64,000 bases of DNA. Source: Bicyclus anynana. Taxonomy: Eukaryota > Arthropoda > Insecta > Lepidoptera > Nymphalidae. The notes beneath the pieces are model-generated. The model worked only from the letters and a program-made list of their open reading frames with translations, searched no databases and was not told the origin of the DNA. This document shows, one piece after another, positions 21,220 through 33,346 of the stretch. The translations under genes and the position numbers were made by a program. Every line of letters begins with the position of its first letter. Positions within the stretch are counted from its first letter, which is position 1. The DNA lies in assembly GCF_947172395.1 (NCBI RefSeq), contig NC_069110.1:5332001-5396000 (forward strand), read 5' to 3'.

Positions 21220-24200
21220 TACCAGCTGATTGTGCGGCCTTTATAATTAATCTTCATCTGCGAATAAGTGTACGGTTTGAGTGATAGCCCCGCTGATAGC
21301 ACAGCATTAACAGTACTTGATTTTTGGAACAATAAGTAATAATAGTAATTGCGCGATATCACATATAGTGCACCAATCTGGAGCAATGGGGATGATGACT
21401 AGGTTTGACTATATTGATTTTTATGATACATTCGGGTAAATAAGGTCGATGTTAACTAATTTATACATAAAAAGCAAAGATTGACTGGATATTTGCAAAA
21501 TAAATAAGATTATAAAATTTCAAAATCTACTAAAAGTATTTTATCGTAATTAGATGAAAATTCATACAGTTTTAGCTTCCTTACATTAAATGTGACATTT
21601 TTTAATACATGAACTATAAACATAAACGCACAAATAACAAAGATATTAGTAATTTTGTTTAAACGCCCAAATCTAACGATCATTAATTGCCTACGACGTC
21701 ATAAGTTCGTACCATTTTGTATGGGGCGTTTTTCAGGGATCCGCGGCAGCGCCGCAAATCTGGCCATTTAAATCCTGTAGCTCCGAAAGTAATGATCGCA
21801 GATACCCTGTTACTTTTACAAAATTGCTTTAGTATTAGCGTACTCTTAATTTATATACAATTTTAAAAACTGTCATCATCCCTTAGAATTTTGCATGAAT
21901 AATATGCTTCATATACGTAGGTATTATCCAATTCCCAATTTATATCCAGTTAATTAAGAAATTAACGGTCAAGTGTCTCCTTTGTATCTATATTCATCGT
22001 ATTTTTTATACGCACCAGTATAAACTTTCGCGAGGCATGCCACTTGGACTGAATTACTAGTGTATGTTGTTCTAAATTGTTTCATTGTTTCGTGTCCAGA
22101 GTAGCTTAAGTGTTCTAATACTGTGTTCGGTATAGTTCTACGAGTACATGGTGCAACTATATATTGGCAATTGCAAAAAGTAAATTGTTTCATGTAGTCA
22201 TGACGTCATAGTTAGCCAATATGGTCCAGCTGACCTATTCACTAATTTGGTCTTCATTAACAACCTTTTAAAAGGAACATCAAATCAACTAAGAAATGTC
22301 ATCTACCTACTGTATGATATCCACGAAGGGTTGCCAGTAGACACCGGATGACATTTGTTACATAGAATCTCAATTTCGTGTAAGTCAACTAACATACTCG
22401 TACGTTAAAGTTAGTGAATTAGCCTGCAGTATAGCAATAAAATTACCCATTTTGAATCATTTAAGTGCAAGTGTTTTATGACTGACCTAAGATCTTGGAT
22501 TTGAGCGGGCACTCAGGCCTTACACTATCGGATATCAAGTATCATACTTAATTAAAGTGGTACCTAATCACTTGGTTATTGTTTTATTCATGAAATCCCT
22601 TATCTACGGTCGAAATTTAAGCAAATTTTGGAATATTTAGTTACACTTTGACATTAGCCTATGAATTTAAGTTAACTGAAAAAAAAACCATAATGCGAGT
22701 TGGACACGCGCACTGAGGGTTCCGTACAAATGTGTAGGTAAAATTTTCATTTTCATTGTTGATTGCTGATTGCATTACCTATCAATGTGGAAAGCTGGAC
22801 GAACATAAATTTAAGACAAAGATATCTATCGTTTCAGTAATTCTTTATTACATTGCCTAACTATCAAAATTAAAGCTCTTCTGATAATAATAACCAAAGC
22901 CAACAACAAAAAATTTAAACTCTCCATTCGCACGAGTGTTGTTTTAACGGACGTTAAAAAGCGTTCAAATGCACTCCCAAGTATATGTTCACACGACGTT
23001 ATTTTTCGAGCACTGTTGCATTATGACTGACCAATTTTAGGTGTTGGAAATAGACCTTCATTAAACTTCATACTATATTTGAACGCTTTTTTAGCATCCG
23101 ATAAAAAAGCTCTCGTGCGAATGAGGGCTAAAGGCTTCACCGTCCTTGGTAAAAAGATAGTATATACCATAGATACTCTTAGATAATCTATACTTATAAT
23201 AAATCTGTAGAGAGGTCAATTCTGTACATGAAATAAATTATTTCCATAATCGACTCGTAAATCTATGATTTCCAAAATAAGTATCAGGGAGGTGATTAAT
23301 GGTCGATACTGATTCCAAAAATGCAATCAGTAAAATTTTTGTCTGTCAGTCTGTATATTCGTTATAGAAACAAAAACTACTCAACGGATTTTAATGAAAC
23401 TTGGTACAATTGTTTTTCATACTCCTGGACAGGATATAGTATACTTATCATCACGTTACGATCAATAGGAGCAGATCAGTGAAGGAAGATGTTAGGAAAA
23501 CGGGAGAAGTTACTCCCATTTTTACAGCGATACTACTGTAACGGCTGGATTAAAGAGGTCTAAGGGCGGACGAAGTCGCGGGCTTCCGTTAGTAGATAAT
23601 AATACTATAATTTCAATATTGTCAAAGGTCGTTTTGCATTTGTACCGACCCTTAAATCTATGGTTAAAGGCTTATACAATTTATTTTTCTATGTATACAT
23701 ATAAGTGTATGACTTTACGTACTTTACTTTCTCTGTCTACAGCGGGCTCCACCATAGAATTAAAGGTACTTGTACCGAATCGTAAATCTATGGGCTCCAC
23801 AATATTTAAATTAAAGCTTAGATACATAGATATAGGTGTAGGTTTAAAGACTTTGTACTTAAAAAGGAAATGAAAACATTTTGAGTATAATAATTATAGA
23901 TAATAATACAATTTCACTTTATGCATTTTGACTTTGTCAGCATTGACATTTTTTCAGCATTTATTTTCAGATCTTGTTTTTGACGATGTAAAATTTTAAA
24001 CAGATACACATAGATTACTGTAGTTTGCACAAATTCCGAGTTAGGTACTTTTTTTCCAATTGTTTCAATATACTGTTACGATGCAAAAAATACAAATTGA
24101 TCAACTGTCGTAAGTACCTACCTATATACAATAATACCACAATATTCTGTGATAATACTCCGAATACAGAAACAATACGAATACACCTGATTACTAACGA

Positions 24201-24328
24201 GCTAATTTTTCGTGAGTAGCTTCATCTTGATGAGACGATCAACTTTTTTATTTACGAAAATTTTTGATTCTGGTAGCTAACTGAGTTACCAGGAAATGAA
24301 AATTTTAGAGCGTCTGAATGAAATAATG
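21220..24328. other. Intergenic region after the transporter
   Basis: The first part is transporter 3' sequence; the first AATAAA (21499-21504) lies inside the right copy of the 208-base repeat, so that repeat may supply the poly(A) signal. The block 23190-23600 belongs to the common interspersed repeat family (ends near CGAAGTCGCGGGCTTCCGTTAGT-type sequence). Two CGGGTCGGTACAAATG-like fragments occur near 23640 and 23770. No credible exon was identified, although exons of the unknown gene at 29050 could lie here unrecognised. Confidence 0.55.
21385..21592 (+). repeat. 208-base direct repeat, right copy
   Basis: Same length as 19329-19536 and about 96% identical by eye. It lies about 165 bases after the transporter stop codon and includes an AATAAA at 21499-21504. 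Confidence 0.9.
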
Positions 24329-24341
24329 TACCACCCATTTT
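24329..24341. repeat. Target-site duplication, left side of the LINE
   Basis: TACCACCCATTTT, identical to 28704-28716. The last T bases cannot be separated from the poly(T) tail, so the exact length could be slightly shorter. Confidence 0.85.
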
Positions 24342-24439
24342 TTTTTTTTTTTTTAAATCTTCTTTATTTAACGAGGGTTTGTTCATAATTGAACATGCCA
24401 CCCTCATAGGAGCCACATTATACATACAATAATACTTAT

Positions 24440-27400
24440 TTACCTATGATTAATCGCTGTCTTACTTAAATTAAACAACATTTTAGCCTCCTTAGATAAG
24501 GGCTGGGCTAGGACCCTGTTACATTCACCCACTTCTCGTAAATTAATATTAATACAATATCTCTCTCTTTCGTTCCGAACACATTCCACCAATATGTGAT
24601 AAACGTCTTCAATGATATCACACTCTGTACATTTAGGCGAATTAGATTTCCCAACAAGGTATGCAAATCCATTTAGTGGAATGTGTCCAGAGCGAATTCT
24701 TAATGCTAACACTATATTATATCTACTTAATTTAACCCCGGCAAACCATGGCGACCGTGAAAGAGATGGTTGGATTGTTTTGTACCATATGCCTTTAGTA
24801 CGAGATCTTAAATCAAAGTGTTCCTTCCACAAGTTAAAGCATTTTTCTCTAACTAAAAAAAATAAATCAGCAAAATAAGGAAGGCCTTCAAATTTCAGAT
24901 CAACAAAACAAGCCTCTTTTGCTAGACGATCTACTTCCTCATTACCCGGAAGACCTATATGAGATGGTATCCATTGGATGTATATATTTTTTTTTTCGGA
25001 CAGGATCTTTTGTAATGATTTTAAAATTTCGTAAGCAATTGGTACTCCACGAAATACTGCGGTAGTACATCTTAAAATATGTTGAAGGGCATTTTTAGAA
25101 TCACTGAAAATGACATAGTTACCAGGAATGAGGGAGTCAATATATGCCAAAGCTTCTGCTATAGCTATTAACTCAATATGCATAATAGACATAAGGCTGT
25201 TAACTTGAAATTTAACTGCGTTATTAGACTTAATATCTAAAAAGGCCAATCCAGCCTTATCTCTTCCTTTGCAGCCATCAGTATAAATAGCATAGCACTT
25301 ACTATATTTATTACTTAGGTAAGTTAGACAAGTATTTTTTAACACTACAGAGTCGTATCGCCTTTTTGAGTTGTTCATCGCTTCAATATCTGTACAAACT
25401 ACATTTTCCAAATTCACATTACTGACCCAAGTATCTAAAGAAAAACACTCTAATGTAGAAATTTTATGATATGGAGTGGTTTTAAACTGACCATGAATCT
25501 CAGCTAACAAAGGTTTATTTTTGCGTCTCCAATGTCCATTATTGCATAAATCGGTGAGATTGTTCAAAGTTTTATCAAAATCATTTGGATAATATGAAAT
25601 GGCTTTAAACCAGAACTTTCCCGCAAGATAATATCTTCTGATAGATAGAGGTTGTAAATGGAGCTCGGATTCCATTACATGAATTGGAGTGCTTCTAATG
25701 AACCCACCAATGATGCGCATGTATTGGTTCTGAATTTTGTCTAATTTACCTAGATGTGTGTCGCAACTATTAGCTAACAGAAAACATGCATAATCTAAAC
25801 GGCTTCGAACTATGGAAATGTATAAACGTCTCAAATGAATCGGATGAATGCCCCATCCCGGACCTGCTAAAACTTTAAAAGCATTAAAAATTTTGGAACA
25901 TTTCGTTTTTACTTCATTGATATGTAATCCCCACCTCAAAGAATAATCTAGCCACAAGCCCAAATATTTAACGCACTCAACTGTCTGAAGCGTGACGTCG
26001 TTCACTGTTAAATTAGCTGTTACATTTTTGAATCCATTTCTAAAAATACACACTTTACTTTTTTCTGATGATATCTGTAAACCAAGTTGGGCAGCTGAAT
26101 GTACAAATTTATTTATCTCTCTTTGCAATATTTGGGACCCTTGTTCAATGTTTTTGCAAGTAGTATATAAAACAAAATCATCGGCGTACTGAGAAATTGT
26201 AATTTTATTACTGTCTATGGATTTGCACAGACTTATCGTCGCAATATTAAAAAGCAACGGTGAGAATGGGTCACCTTGAGCTAATCCCTTACCAGTTCTC
26301 CTATTTATAGATGAATTATTTACATTAATTTTTAAATTCCTCTCACTTAGAAAGTCCCATAAGTAGTTGCACAATTTACTCCCTACTCCCAACTTGTCCA
26401 ATGTCTGTAATAAAATTGTAATATCTACGTTATTATAAGCATCTTCAAGATCTATGAAACATCCTATAGTTATTAAGCGTTTAGATAAAGCTATTTGTGT
26501 TTGGGAAACAAGAGCAGTTAAGTTTTCTAAGGAAGAACGACTTTTTCGAAAACCCGTTGTTACTGGTAATAAGATATTGTTTTTTTCTATGTACCATTCT
26601 AATCTTCTGATTAGGACGCCATGAAAAATTTTACAAATGCACGAAATCATTGAAATCGGCCGTAGTGAATTAGGAGAATCCGGATTTCTACTAGGTTTTG
26701 GAATGGGAATAACAACAATGTCTCTCCACTGTTTAGGAACAAAACCGTTTACCAAAAAGGCATTATACAAGTGAAGTAAAATACCTTTACCATTAGCAGG
26801 AAGATTTTTTATCATGGTATAAGATATATCATCATTTCCGGGTGTTGTATCTTTATTTTTCATACAGGATTGCAATTCAGTAAGAGATATTTCGGAATCT
26901 AATGCTACATTTTTTGATACAAATAATGGCCTGTCGGGTGCAGCGGAATCGGGAGTAAGGCATTCTAAGAGTTTAACACAATTGTCTTTATTAACATTAC
27001 TTCTAGGAACAGTTCGACCTTTGAACCATCTCATTTTGTGCCACATATCATTTTGATTACAAGACGCATCTAAATTATTACAAAATGTTTGCCACGCTTT
27101 ACTGCTTGCATTGCGCAGTTTTCTCTGTGATTCTTGAATTTTTATGCGTAAATTGTCTAAATTAAGAGGATTTGGGTTACGTCTAAATTTCGACAGAGCT
27201 AGACGCCGTTCTGCAACACATTTAGATAAATCAGAATTCCAATACGGTTTAGGGTGAAATTTATTTGAAGGGTTCGGGTTGATTTTTAAGTATGGTATAT
27301 GCAAATCTGCTGCAATGTTTAAATTATTTATAAAAGTGTCATAGGAAATCTGTAAATCATTATTAAACTCGTAATTTTTAAATAATAATTCTAATTTCTT

Positions 27401-28165
27401 TTTAAAACCACTCCAATTTGCTGCTCTAAAATTCCTTCGAGGATAAATAAAAGCTTGCGCTCTAAATTCAGTTGAAATCTTTATCATTAAGTGATCGCTT
27501 CCCAATGATTCATTTAAAACAGACCAATTAAATTGTAGTGCAATGTCTGATGATACTAAGGATATGTCTGGTGCTGACTTCCTGAGCTGGCCATTAACTA
27601 AAATCACACGCGTCGGTGTTCCATCATTTAATGAATATAACAAATTATCCTCTAGAGCGTCATATATCTGAATCCCTCTTGTATCAGTCTTATTAGTCCA
27701 ACTCACGTGGTGGCCATTGAAGTCGCCTAAGATAAGTGATTTTTTTCGATAATTTGAAAATAGGGTGTCCCAGTCTTTTAAAGTTGTTCGCGCATATGAC
27801 GGGCAATATAAAGAAATAATATAATCTATATCATCACAGTTGTAGACTTTAATTCCGATTATTTGTATGTCTGACCCCATATCTGGTAATTGTATCAGGT
27901 CAGTTTTGATAGATTTATGTACAAGTAACGCGGCCCCCCCAAAAGAATCAATCCTATCTTTGCGAAAAATATTGTAATCTTTTACCTTAAGAGATGTGTT
28001 TGATCCTAACCAAGTTTCACTTAGGGCAGCAATGTGAACTTTTTCTTGCACGAGAATATTTTGAAACGACAATAACTTGGGCTTTATACTTTGAGCATTC
28101 CATTGTATAATATTCAGTTTAACATTATAATTTTTATTGTTAGCCATTTTTGATGAAAGATTCAA
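24440..28165 (-). CDS. LINE ORF2: endonuclease, reverse transcriptase, RNase H
   Basis: A single 1241-residue reading frame. Residues about 15-240 form an apurinic-type endonuclease (NIIQWNAQSIKPK, SETWLGS, GDFNGHHVSW, SDHLMI). Residues about 450-740 form the reverse transcriptase (VIPIPKPSRNPDSP, LRPISM, catalytic QYADDF near residue 658). Residues about 950-1075 form RNase H (IYTDGCKGRDKAG, HIELIAI, FSDSKNAL, WIPSHIGLPGNEEVD). A C-terminal Cys/His motif CTECDIIEDVYHILVEC follows. Together these nick the target DNA, prime cDNA synthesis at the nick and remove RNA. No stop or frameshift interrupts it and the catalytic residues are present. The frame overlaps the end of ORF1 by 26 bases in another frame. 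Confidence 0.95.
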   Translation of the reverse strand: MNLSSKMANNKNYNVKLNIIQWNAQSIKPKLLSFQNILVQEKVHIAALSETWLGSNTSLKVKDYNIFRKDRIDSFGGAALLVHKSIKTDLIQLPDMGSDIQIIGIKVYNCDDIDYIISLYCPSYARTTLKDWDTLFSNYRKKSLILGDFNGHHVSWTNKTDTRGIQIYDALEDNLLYSLNDGTPTRVILVNGQLRKSAPDISLVSSDIALQFNWSVLNESLGSDHLMIKISTEFRAQAFIYPRRNFRAANWSGFKKKLELLFKNYEFNNDLQISYDTFINNLNIAADLHIPYLKINPNPSNKFHPKPYWNSDLSKCVAERRLALSKFRRNPNPLNLDNLRIKIQESQRKLRNASSKAWQTFCNNLDASCNQNDMWHKMRWFKGRTVPRSNVNKDNCVKLLECLTPDSAAPDRPLFVSKNVALDSEISLTELQSCMKNKDTTPGNDDISYTMIKNLPANGKGILLHLYNAFLVNGFVPKQWRDIVVIPIPKPSRNPDSPNSLRPISMISCICKIFHGVLIRRLEWYIEKNNILLPVTTGFRKSRSSLENLTALVSQTQIALSKRLITIGCFIDLEDAYNNVDITILLQTLDKLGVGSKLCNYLWDFLSERNLKINVNNSSINRRTGKGLAQGDPFSPLLFNIATISLCKSIDSNKITISQYADDFVLYTTCKNIEQGSQILQREINKFVHSAAQLGLQISSEKSKVCIFRNGFKNVTANLTVNDVTLQTVECVKYLGLWLDYSLRWGLHINEVKTKCSKIFNAFKVLAGPGWGIHPIHLRRLYISIVRSRLDYACFLLANSCDTHLGKLDKIQNQYMRIIGGFIRSTPIHVMESELHLQPLSIRRYYLAGKFWFKAISYYPNDFDKTLNNLTDLCNNGHWRRKNKPLLAEIHGQFKTTPYHKISTLECFSLDTWVSNVNLENVVCTDIEAMNNSKRRYDSVVLKNTCLTYLSNKYSKCYAIYTDGCKGRDKAGLAFLDIKSNNAVKFQVNSLMSIMHIELIAIAEALAYIDSLIPGNYVIFSDSKNALQHILRCTTAVFRGVPIAYEILKSLQKILSEKKNIYIQWIPSHIGLPGNEEVDRLAKEACFVDLKFEGLPYFADLFFLVREKCFNLWKEHFDLRSRTKGIWYKTIQPSLSRSPWFAGVKLSRYNIVLALRIRSGHIPLNGFAYLVGKSNSPKCTECDIIEDVYHILVECVRNERERYCININLREVGECNRVLAQPLSKEAKMLFNLSKTAINHR

Positions 28166-28697
28166 TTATTGTTTGTAATAGTGACCAGTCAGATAAAAAC
28201 TCCATCAATGCGGAAAACACCCAATCTAAACAACACTTCACAATACTTTTCAATTTATCTTGCATAGAAATTCCTTTTAAAAATAGTATATTTTTTAGTC
28301 TGTTCAAGAGTTCTGCAAAAGGGAACTTCTTTTTAGGTTCTGCATCTTTTTCCTTCCAGCTAACATCGTCAGGTCTAATACTATTTTCTACGGATATTTC
28401 TGAGGTCCTTCTTCTCTGTGCCCTCGCTGCTTTTGGTGTACTCGAACTAGGTGGCTTTCTATTATTCGGTAGTGTATGAATGTCTGCGCTAGTTTTGAGA
28501 ATTTCTGCATAACTTGATTTATCCGTAGACAACGGTGCGAATGGGTTGGGATCTACTGTATAAGGAATAACAGGTGACGTTGGTCTCGTAGGTATATCTT
28601 CCTTGGATGAAGTATATATCGTTAAAGCTTTCTTATATGTACAATTGTATTCCGCCATGATTTGTCGTAGTTTCTTCTCCTTCAGATAAGCTGGGCA
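28140..28697 (-). CDS. LINE ORF1, C-terminal fragment
   Basis: The reading frame stays open from the truncation point. It starts CPAYLKEKKLRQIMAEYN, which resembles the region just after the CCHC zinc knuckles of I-type ORF1 proteins. An ATG at 28656-28658 lies inside it, giving 172 residues to the stop. The rest is proline- and serine-rich (PTRPTSPVIPYTVDPNPFAP) with a basic patch (ARAQRRRTS) and a hydrophobic C-terminus. The zinc knuckles and RNA-binding N-terminal part are missing because the insertion is truncated, so a functional nucleoprotein chaperone is unlikely. It overlaps the ORF2 start. Confidence 0.75.
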   Translation of the reverse strand, partial: CPAYLKEKKLRQIMAEYNCTYKKALTIYTSSKEDIPTRPTSPVIPYTVDPNPFAPLSTDKSSYAEILKTSADIHTLPNNRKPPSSSTPKAARAQRRRTSEISVENSIRPDDVSWKEKDAEPKKKFPFAELLNRLKNILFLKGISMQDKLKSIVKCCLDWVFSALMEFLSDWSLLQTIIESFIKNG

Positions 28698-28703
28698 TAT
28701 CTA

Positions 28704-28716
28704 TACCACCCATTTT
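28704..28716. repeat. Target-site duplication, right side of the LINE
   Basis: TACCACCCATTTT, identical to 24329-24341. It marks the truncated 5' end of the element on the minus strand. Confidence 0.85.
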
Positions 28717-28852
28717 GTAGGACATTGTGGCTGTAAAGTTGTCTAACTAATAATTAATCAATAGTAAAAAAAACATCTGGTTTGTTACTCTACCCTCCTC
28801 CCAACTTGTATCAATAACGAGGTTATTAAAATTTGTTACAAACCCGATCGAT

Positions 28853-28985
28853 CTACTTGGTAAACCGAGGGTATCGAACGGGTTGAAGGGAGCCGCTGGA
28901 TGTTGGCGGCTCAAAACCGAATTGTTTGGAAGGCTATGCAGGAGGCCCATGTCCAACAGTGGACGTCCATCGGCTGATAATGATG
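28853..28985 (+). mobile_element. RTE-like LINE 3' fragment
   Basis: It contains GGGTTGAAGGGAGCCGCTGG, GGAGGCCCATGTCCAACAGT and ends CATCGGCTGATAATGATGG. The ORFs over it are remnants of the reverse transcriptase tail. Confidence 0.8.
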
Positions 28986-29049
28986 GCATGGATGGATGGG
29001 CATTCTACAATGTACACAAGAGTAATAAAATTTTTGTCTCATATAATAG

Positions 29050-32000
29050 CTACCATAGGAGCATATTTTCTGAAACTAAAAATACAAGTAGTCGCGATGC
29101 TGAATCGAAGCCTGCTTCGCGCCCTCAAAGTGCAAGCGTGGAACTGGGACTCAAGGGTAAGCGATACGAGTAGATTTTTTTGAAACAAAGTTTAATTTTA
29201 CATATTTAATGCTTATAATTCCTATTTAAGGCGAATACTTCAAATATGCTTACAATTAATACTAGTAGTTTTTGGGTAAAAATCGTGACAAACAATCACA
29301 CTTAAAACAAATCAAAACTCTTTGACATGCTCATTGTTCATGCATAATAAATAGTACATTATGATATAAGTGTGGTAAGTTGAAAATTACAGCCGAGGCG
29401 ATATTGCAAGCGAGCCGAAGGCGAGAGCTGTAGTAAGGAAGCAAAGGCTGTAATTATCAAAGCGCACGAATGTCATACGACGTTTTGTAACACATTTGCG
29501 AGGAAACACACTTAGAACACACTTTCTGAAATTTAATTTGCATCTTTGCCTGTTTTCCTTATGATGACATTTTGATACGCTCGTCATTTTTGCACAGATA
29601 ACGAAGTGCGCACACCAGCGTTTGTTTTTTTTAGACCAATGCTAAGTCTTGAAAAAAGTACCATTCGTTTTTAGCCGGATGATTAACGTTTTAAATTACA
29701 TTACAGGACACGCGCGTTTTACTTTACATTACGGCACATGTGCGTAATGAGATACATTACAATACTGAAATTGGTGAAATTAGTGATACTTTACGAGCAA
29801 ATGTGTTATAATAAATATTATACATAGTGGACTGAACGCGACTTGTCCGCGTGAAATTCAATCTCGCCTGTACCATTAATTTTTCCGGGATTTATTTTTT
29901 TCCTAACCTAACCTAACCTAACCTAACCTCCTCTATCTTTCAGTGAAAGTCTCATTAAAATCAGTTCTGGCGTTCCAAAAATTTGCCCAGATAAACAGAC
30001 AGGCAATTTTTTTAAAAAGCTTGTTTGTGTTTTGGAATTTCATTGAAAAAACACGGTTATTTTGAAATCAAAGACAGACACTTTGTTTTTTTTTATATTT
30101 TGATGATTGATATTTTATTATTTATATTGTGTAGAAGCGGAGGCCATGGGAGACTGTCACGGGACTGAGAGGACACAGCGCCCACGATCTTCACCTAATC
30201 TGTAATAATCATTTACACATACGTACCTACTAATGAAATTTATAAAATGAATCGCCAAAAATTTATAGACACCCAGTAAAATATTTTGATTTTGGTAGAG
30301 GTGAACTGTCGCAGAGAATTTTCTTAATTCTCTGCGTGTATGAAGTCTGCCAATCCGCATGGGGCCAGCGTGGTGGACTATTGGCCTAGTACCTCTTATT
30401 CTGAGAGGAGACTCGAGCTCAGCAGTGAGCCGAATATGGGTTGATAATGATGAATGATGAACCGTCGAATCCATATTTAGGCTGGGCAGCGTATATGAAA
30501 CTCGACATCTATACGCCCAAATTCCTTAGCGCCTAAAGACAAAAGTCTTCGAATAGCGCATGTTGCCAGTGATGACCTACGGATCCGAGACTTGGTCGCT
30601 AACTATGGAACTCATTACAAGGCTCAAAGTCACTCAGCGGGCGATAGAGCGATTTATCCTACAACGGACAGACCACATAGTTCAAAGAGCCGATGGTCGT
30701 AGGGTCCTCAAGGTGCTGGAATGGCGACCCCGCACCGGAAACCGCAGTGTTGGTCAACCCCTCAATAGATAGACCGAGGACAACAAGCGGGTTGCAGGGA
30801 GACTGTGGTGTTTGGAAGTCCATGAAAGAGACATGTGTTCAACGGTGGACGTCTACCGTTTGATATTAAATAAATGACTTATTGAGCAAAAACATTTTTC
30901 ATACAAATATAGGTTGAAACGGAAATTGTGCTACACGTCTCGTCTCTTCATAAACGAAGATTACAATATTTTAATCTGTAGTACATGTAAGCAATCAGAT
31001 ATATAATCAAATTTATATAGGTATAATTTATAATTTAACATACAAAAATTGCAATATTTTAATTAGAAATACAATCAAAAACTTAATATTGATGATGTCC
31101 CGCGGATCGAACCACGTCCGTTCGATGATGAATCCTACCCTTCCACCGTGGAGTAATAGAGGTTTGTTACAGAAGTCCCAGCCACAGCCCGCGGGAGCGC
31201 GCGCGAAGCCCCTCAACTCCAGTGCTGCCGAGTACTGTGCCGGTACCTACAGTACTGCCGCCATTGCTACTGTTAGTACTTCTTACAACCCTGAACTTAA
31301 CCCTTATTTATTACTTTACCGTAAAGGGATGCCAGAAACATATATCACTTCAGCCAGCTCTAGTACCTTTTTTTTTCAGGGAGGACAATAATCCCTCCGG
31401 ACTTCTGCCGGCAGTCGGCAGGGCATGTTCGACTTGCACGGACTAAAAATAACCTCCCCTGGCTATGCATTTTCGTGCTGACCTTCCTGATGTTTTCTTT
31501 CACTCTCTCTCTTTTGTTCTGTCTCTTTTTCCTCCCTTCTTTTCATTGTGGTTCGGAGCATATGCGCGTAATTCTGCCACTGCTCCTCGCTTGACAGCAT
31601 GCGTGAGATGAAGTTGCTCGCGTTAACCCCTTATTAGTACCTCTAGCTCTAGTACCTACACTCAGCTAGGCGATAGTCATCCCCATTAACCCTATATTTT
31701 TATTGAAGATTTCAATGCTGACCTTATCCGACAGCAACTGCAGCAGTAATACACCCGGCACTGTCGCATTCTACTCGCCCGGTCCGCCAGCCATGCCGAT
31801 GCTCTTGGTTCCTGTATCTTTGCATAATGATCCAACCTTTCACCGTACAGAGCGACAGCTGGATGCTAAAGTGAGACTTTAGACTAATTTGCAATTGAAC
31901 TATTCTGTAGGTAAAGGGTAGGGAATAAGTCAAAGCGAAGCTTAACCGGACCGCTATTCCTACATAAAATGAGGTGTCATACCACATAAAATTTTGATGG

Positions 32001-33206
32001 CCTCCTGGCGCAGTGGTATGCGCGGTGCATTTACAAGACGGAGGCCTTCGATCCCTTGATGGCCAGATTGAGGCTTTCTTGATTGGTCCAGGTCTGACTG
32101 GTGAGAAACTTCGGCCGTGGGTAGTTCCCGGCAAAGACGCACCGCCGAGCGGTACGTCTAGAAACCGAAAAGGGTGTGGATTTTCATCCTCCTCCTAACA
32201 AGTTAGCCCGCTTTCATCTTAGATTGCATCATTACCTTTCATTAAGTAAGATTGTAGTCAAGGGACTTTTCTGTAACTTGCCTGCTAAACAAAAATGCCT
32301 GCGTCTACGGTGTCTCTTACCATCTGTGTTCTGCCTAGCATCACAGTAATCAGAGGTGCTATCTCTCCCTCTCCGACGCCTAATCCGATCAGGGTTTCAG
32401 AGTAAAAGGCATTGTGATATCACCCTTCCCTTCTAGTACCTACCTACTTTATTTGCGTTTAATAGCAAATTCTGAAAGATTTTCTTGATTAATACAAGTG
32501 CGATCTAAGAGGATTTCTTTCTTCTTTGGACTTCGCAATGGCGCGCCCTTTATAGAGGCAAATTGCATACCCCGAAGACTAGTTGCGACCCTATAATGGA
32601 GAAGAACATCTCCATTACGTACAATTTATACGCATAATGCATAGCCCAAACCCTAGTTATAAACCGTATGCAAATCAATGTAACTTAGCTTAATGCTTTC
32701 AAATGTTTTGTTATGGTATTGATAGGGGATGATGAACAAGGATTCGAAGAGGATCGTGCGACATGTGATGCGAGCTGTATTAAGAAGGGTGGACATCGCC
32801 GTTGGTACTCCTGCTCAACCGTCCGAGCCAGTCGTACTTAGTCAACGCGGCACCCTCACCGCAGAATCACAAGACAATACGAGTCCCACATCCCACAGCG
32901 TAGCGTCACAAACCAAGCCGAGGAGCCCTTTCACCAGGTGACTACATCATTTTAGAAATGCTCAGTAAACACTTTCAGCCTGGTGTTATTAAATATACTA
33001 ATAATCTATACTAATAATCCATACTAATATTATCCGGAAAGCGCAGTGTTGGTCAATCCCCCACTAGGTGGACCGAACTCATCAAGCGAGTTGCAGGGAG
33101 CCGCTGGATGCTGGCGGCTCGAGACTGTTTTGTTTAGATGTTCATGCAAGAGGCCTAAGTACAGCAGTGGACGTCTTATCGTTTGATAATGATGATGATG
33201 ATGATA

Positions 33207-33247
<41 letters not shown>

Positions 33248-33248
33248 A

Positions 33249-33298
<50 letters not shown>

Positions 33299-33299
33299 A

Positions 33300-33346
<47 letters not shown>

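Larger units (their letters stand above)
24342..28703 (-). mobile_element. Non-LTR retrotransposon, 5'-truncated, RNase H-bearing
   Basis: The insertion is flanked by a 13-base target duplication TACCACCCATTTT at 24329-24341 and 28704-28716. The 3' end is a T run on the plus strand (the poly(A) tail) preceded by TTTATT, the complement of AATAAA. It contains the tail of ORF1 and an uninterrupted ORF2 with endonuclease, reverse transcriptase and RNase H. RNase H and the domain order place it in the I/LOA/R1-type group; the clade was not resolved by phylogeny. The clean duplication and open ORF2 indicate a recent insertion. It is 5'-truncated within ORF1, so this copy probably lacks its own promoter. 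Confidence 0.93.

Noticed and set aside
30560..30772. Short protein-like frame with MTYGSETWSLT
   Set aside because: It is a fragment of an RTE-type reverse transcriptase, not a host gene.
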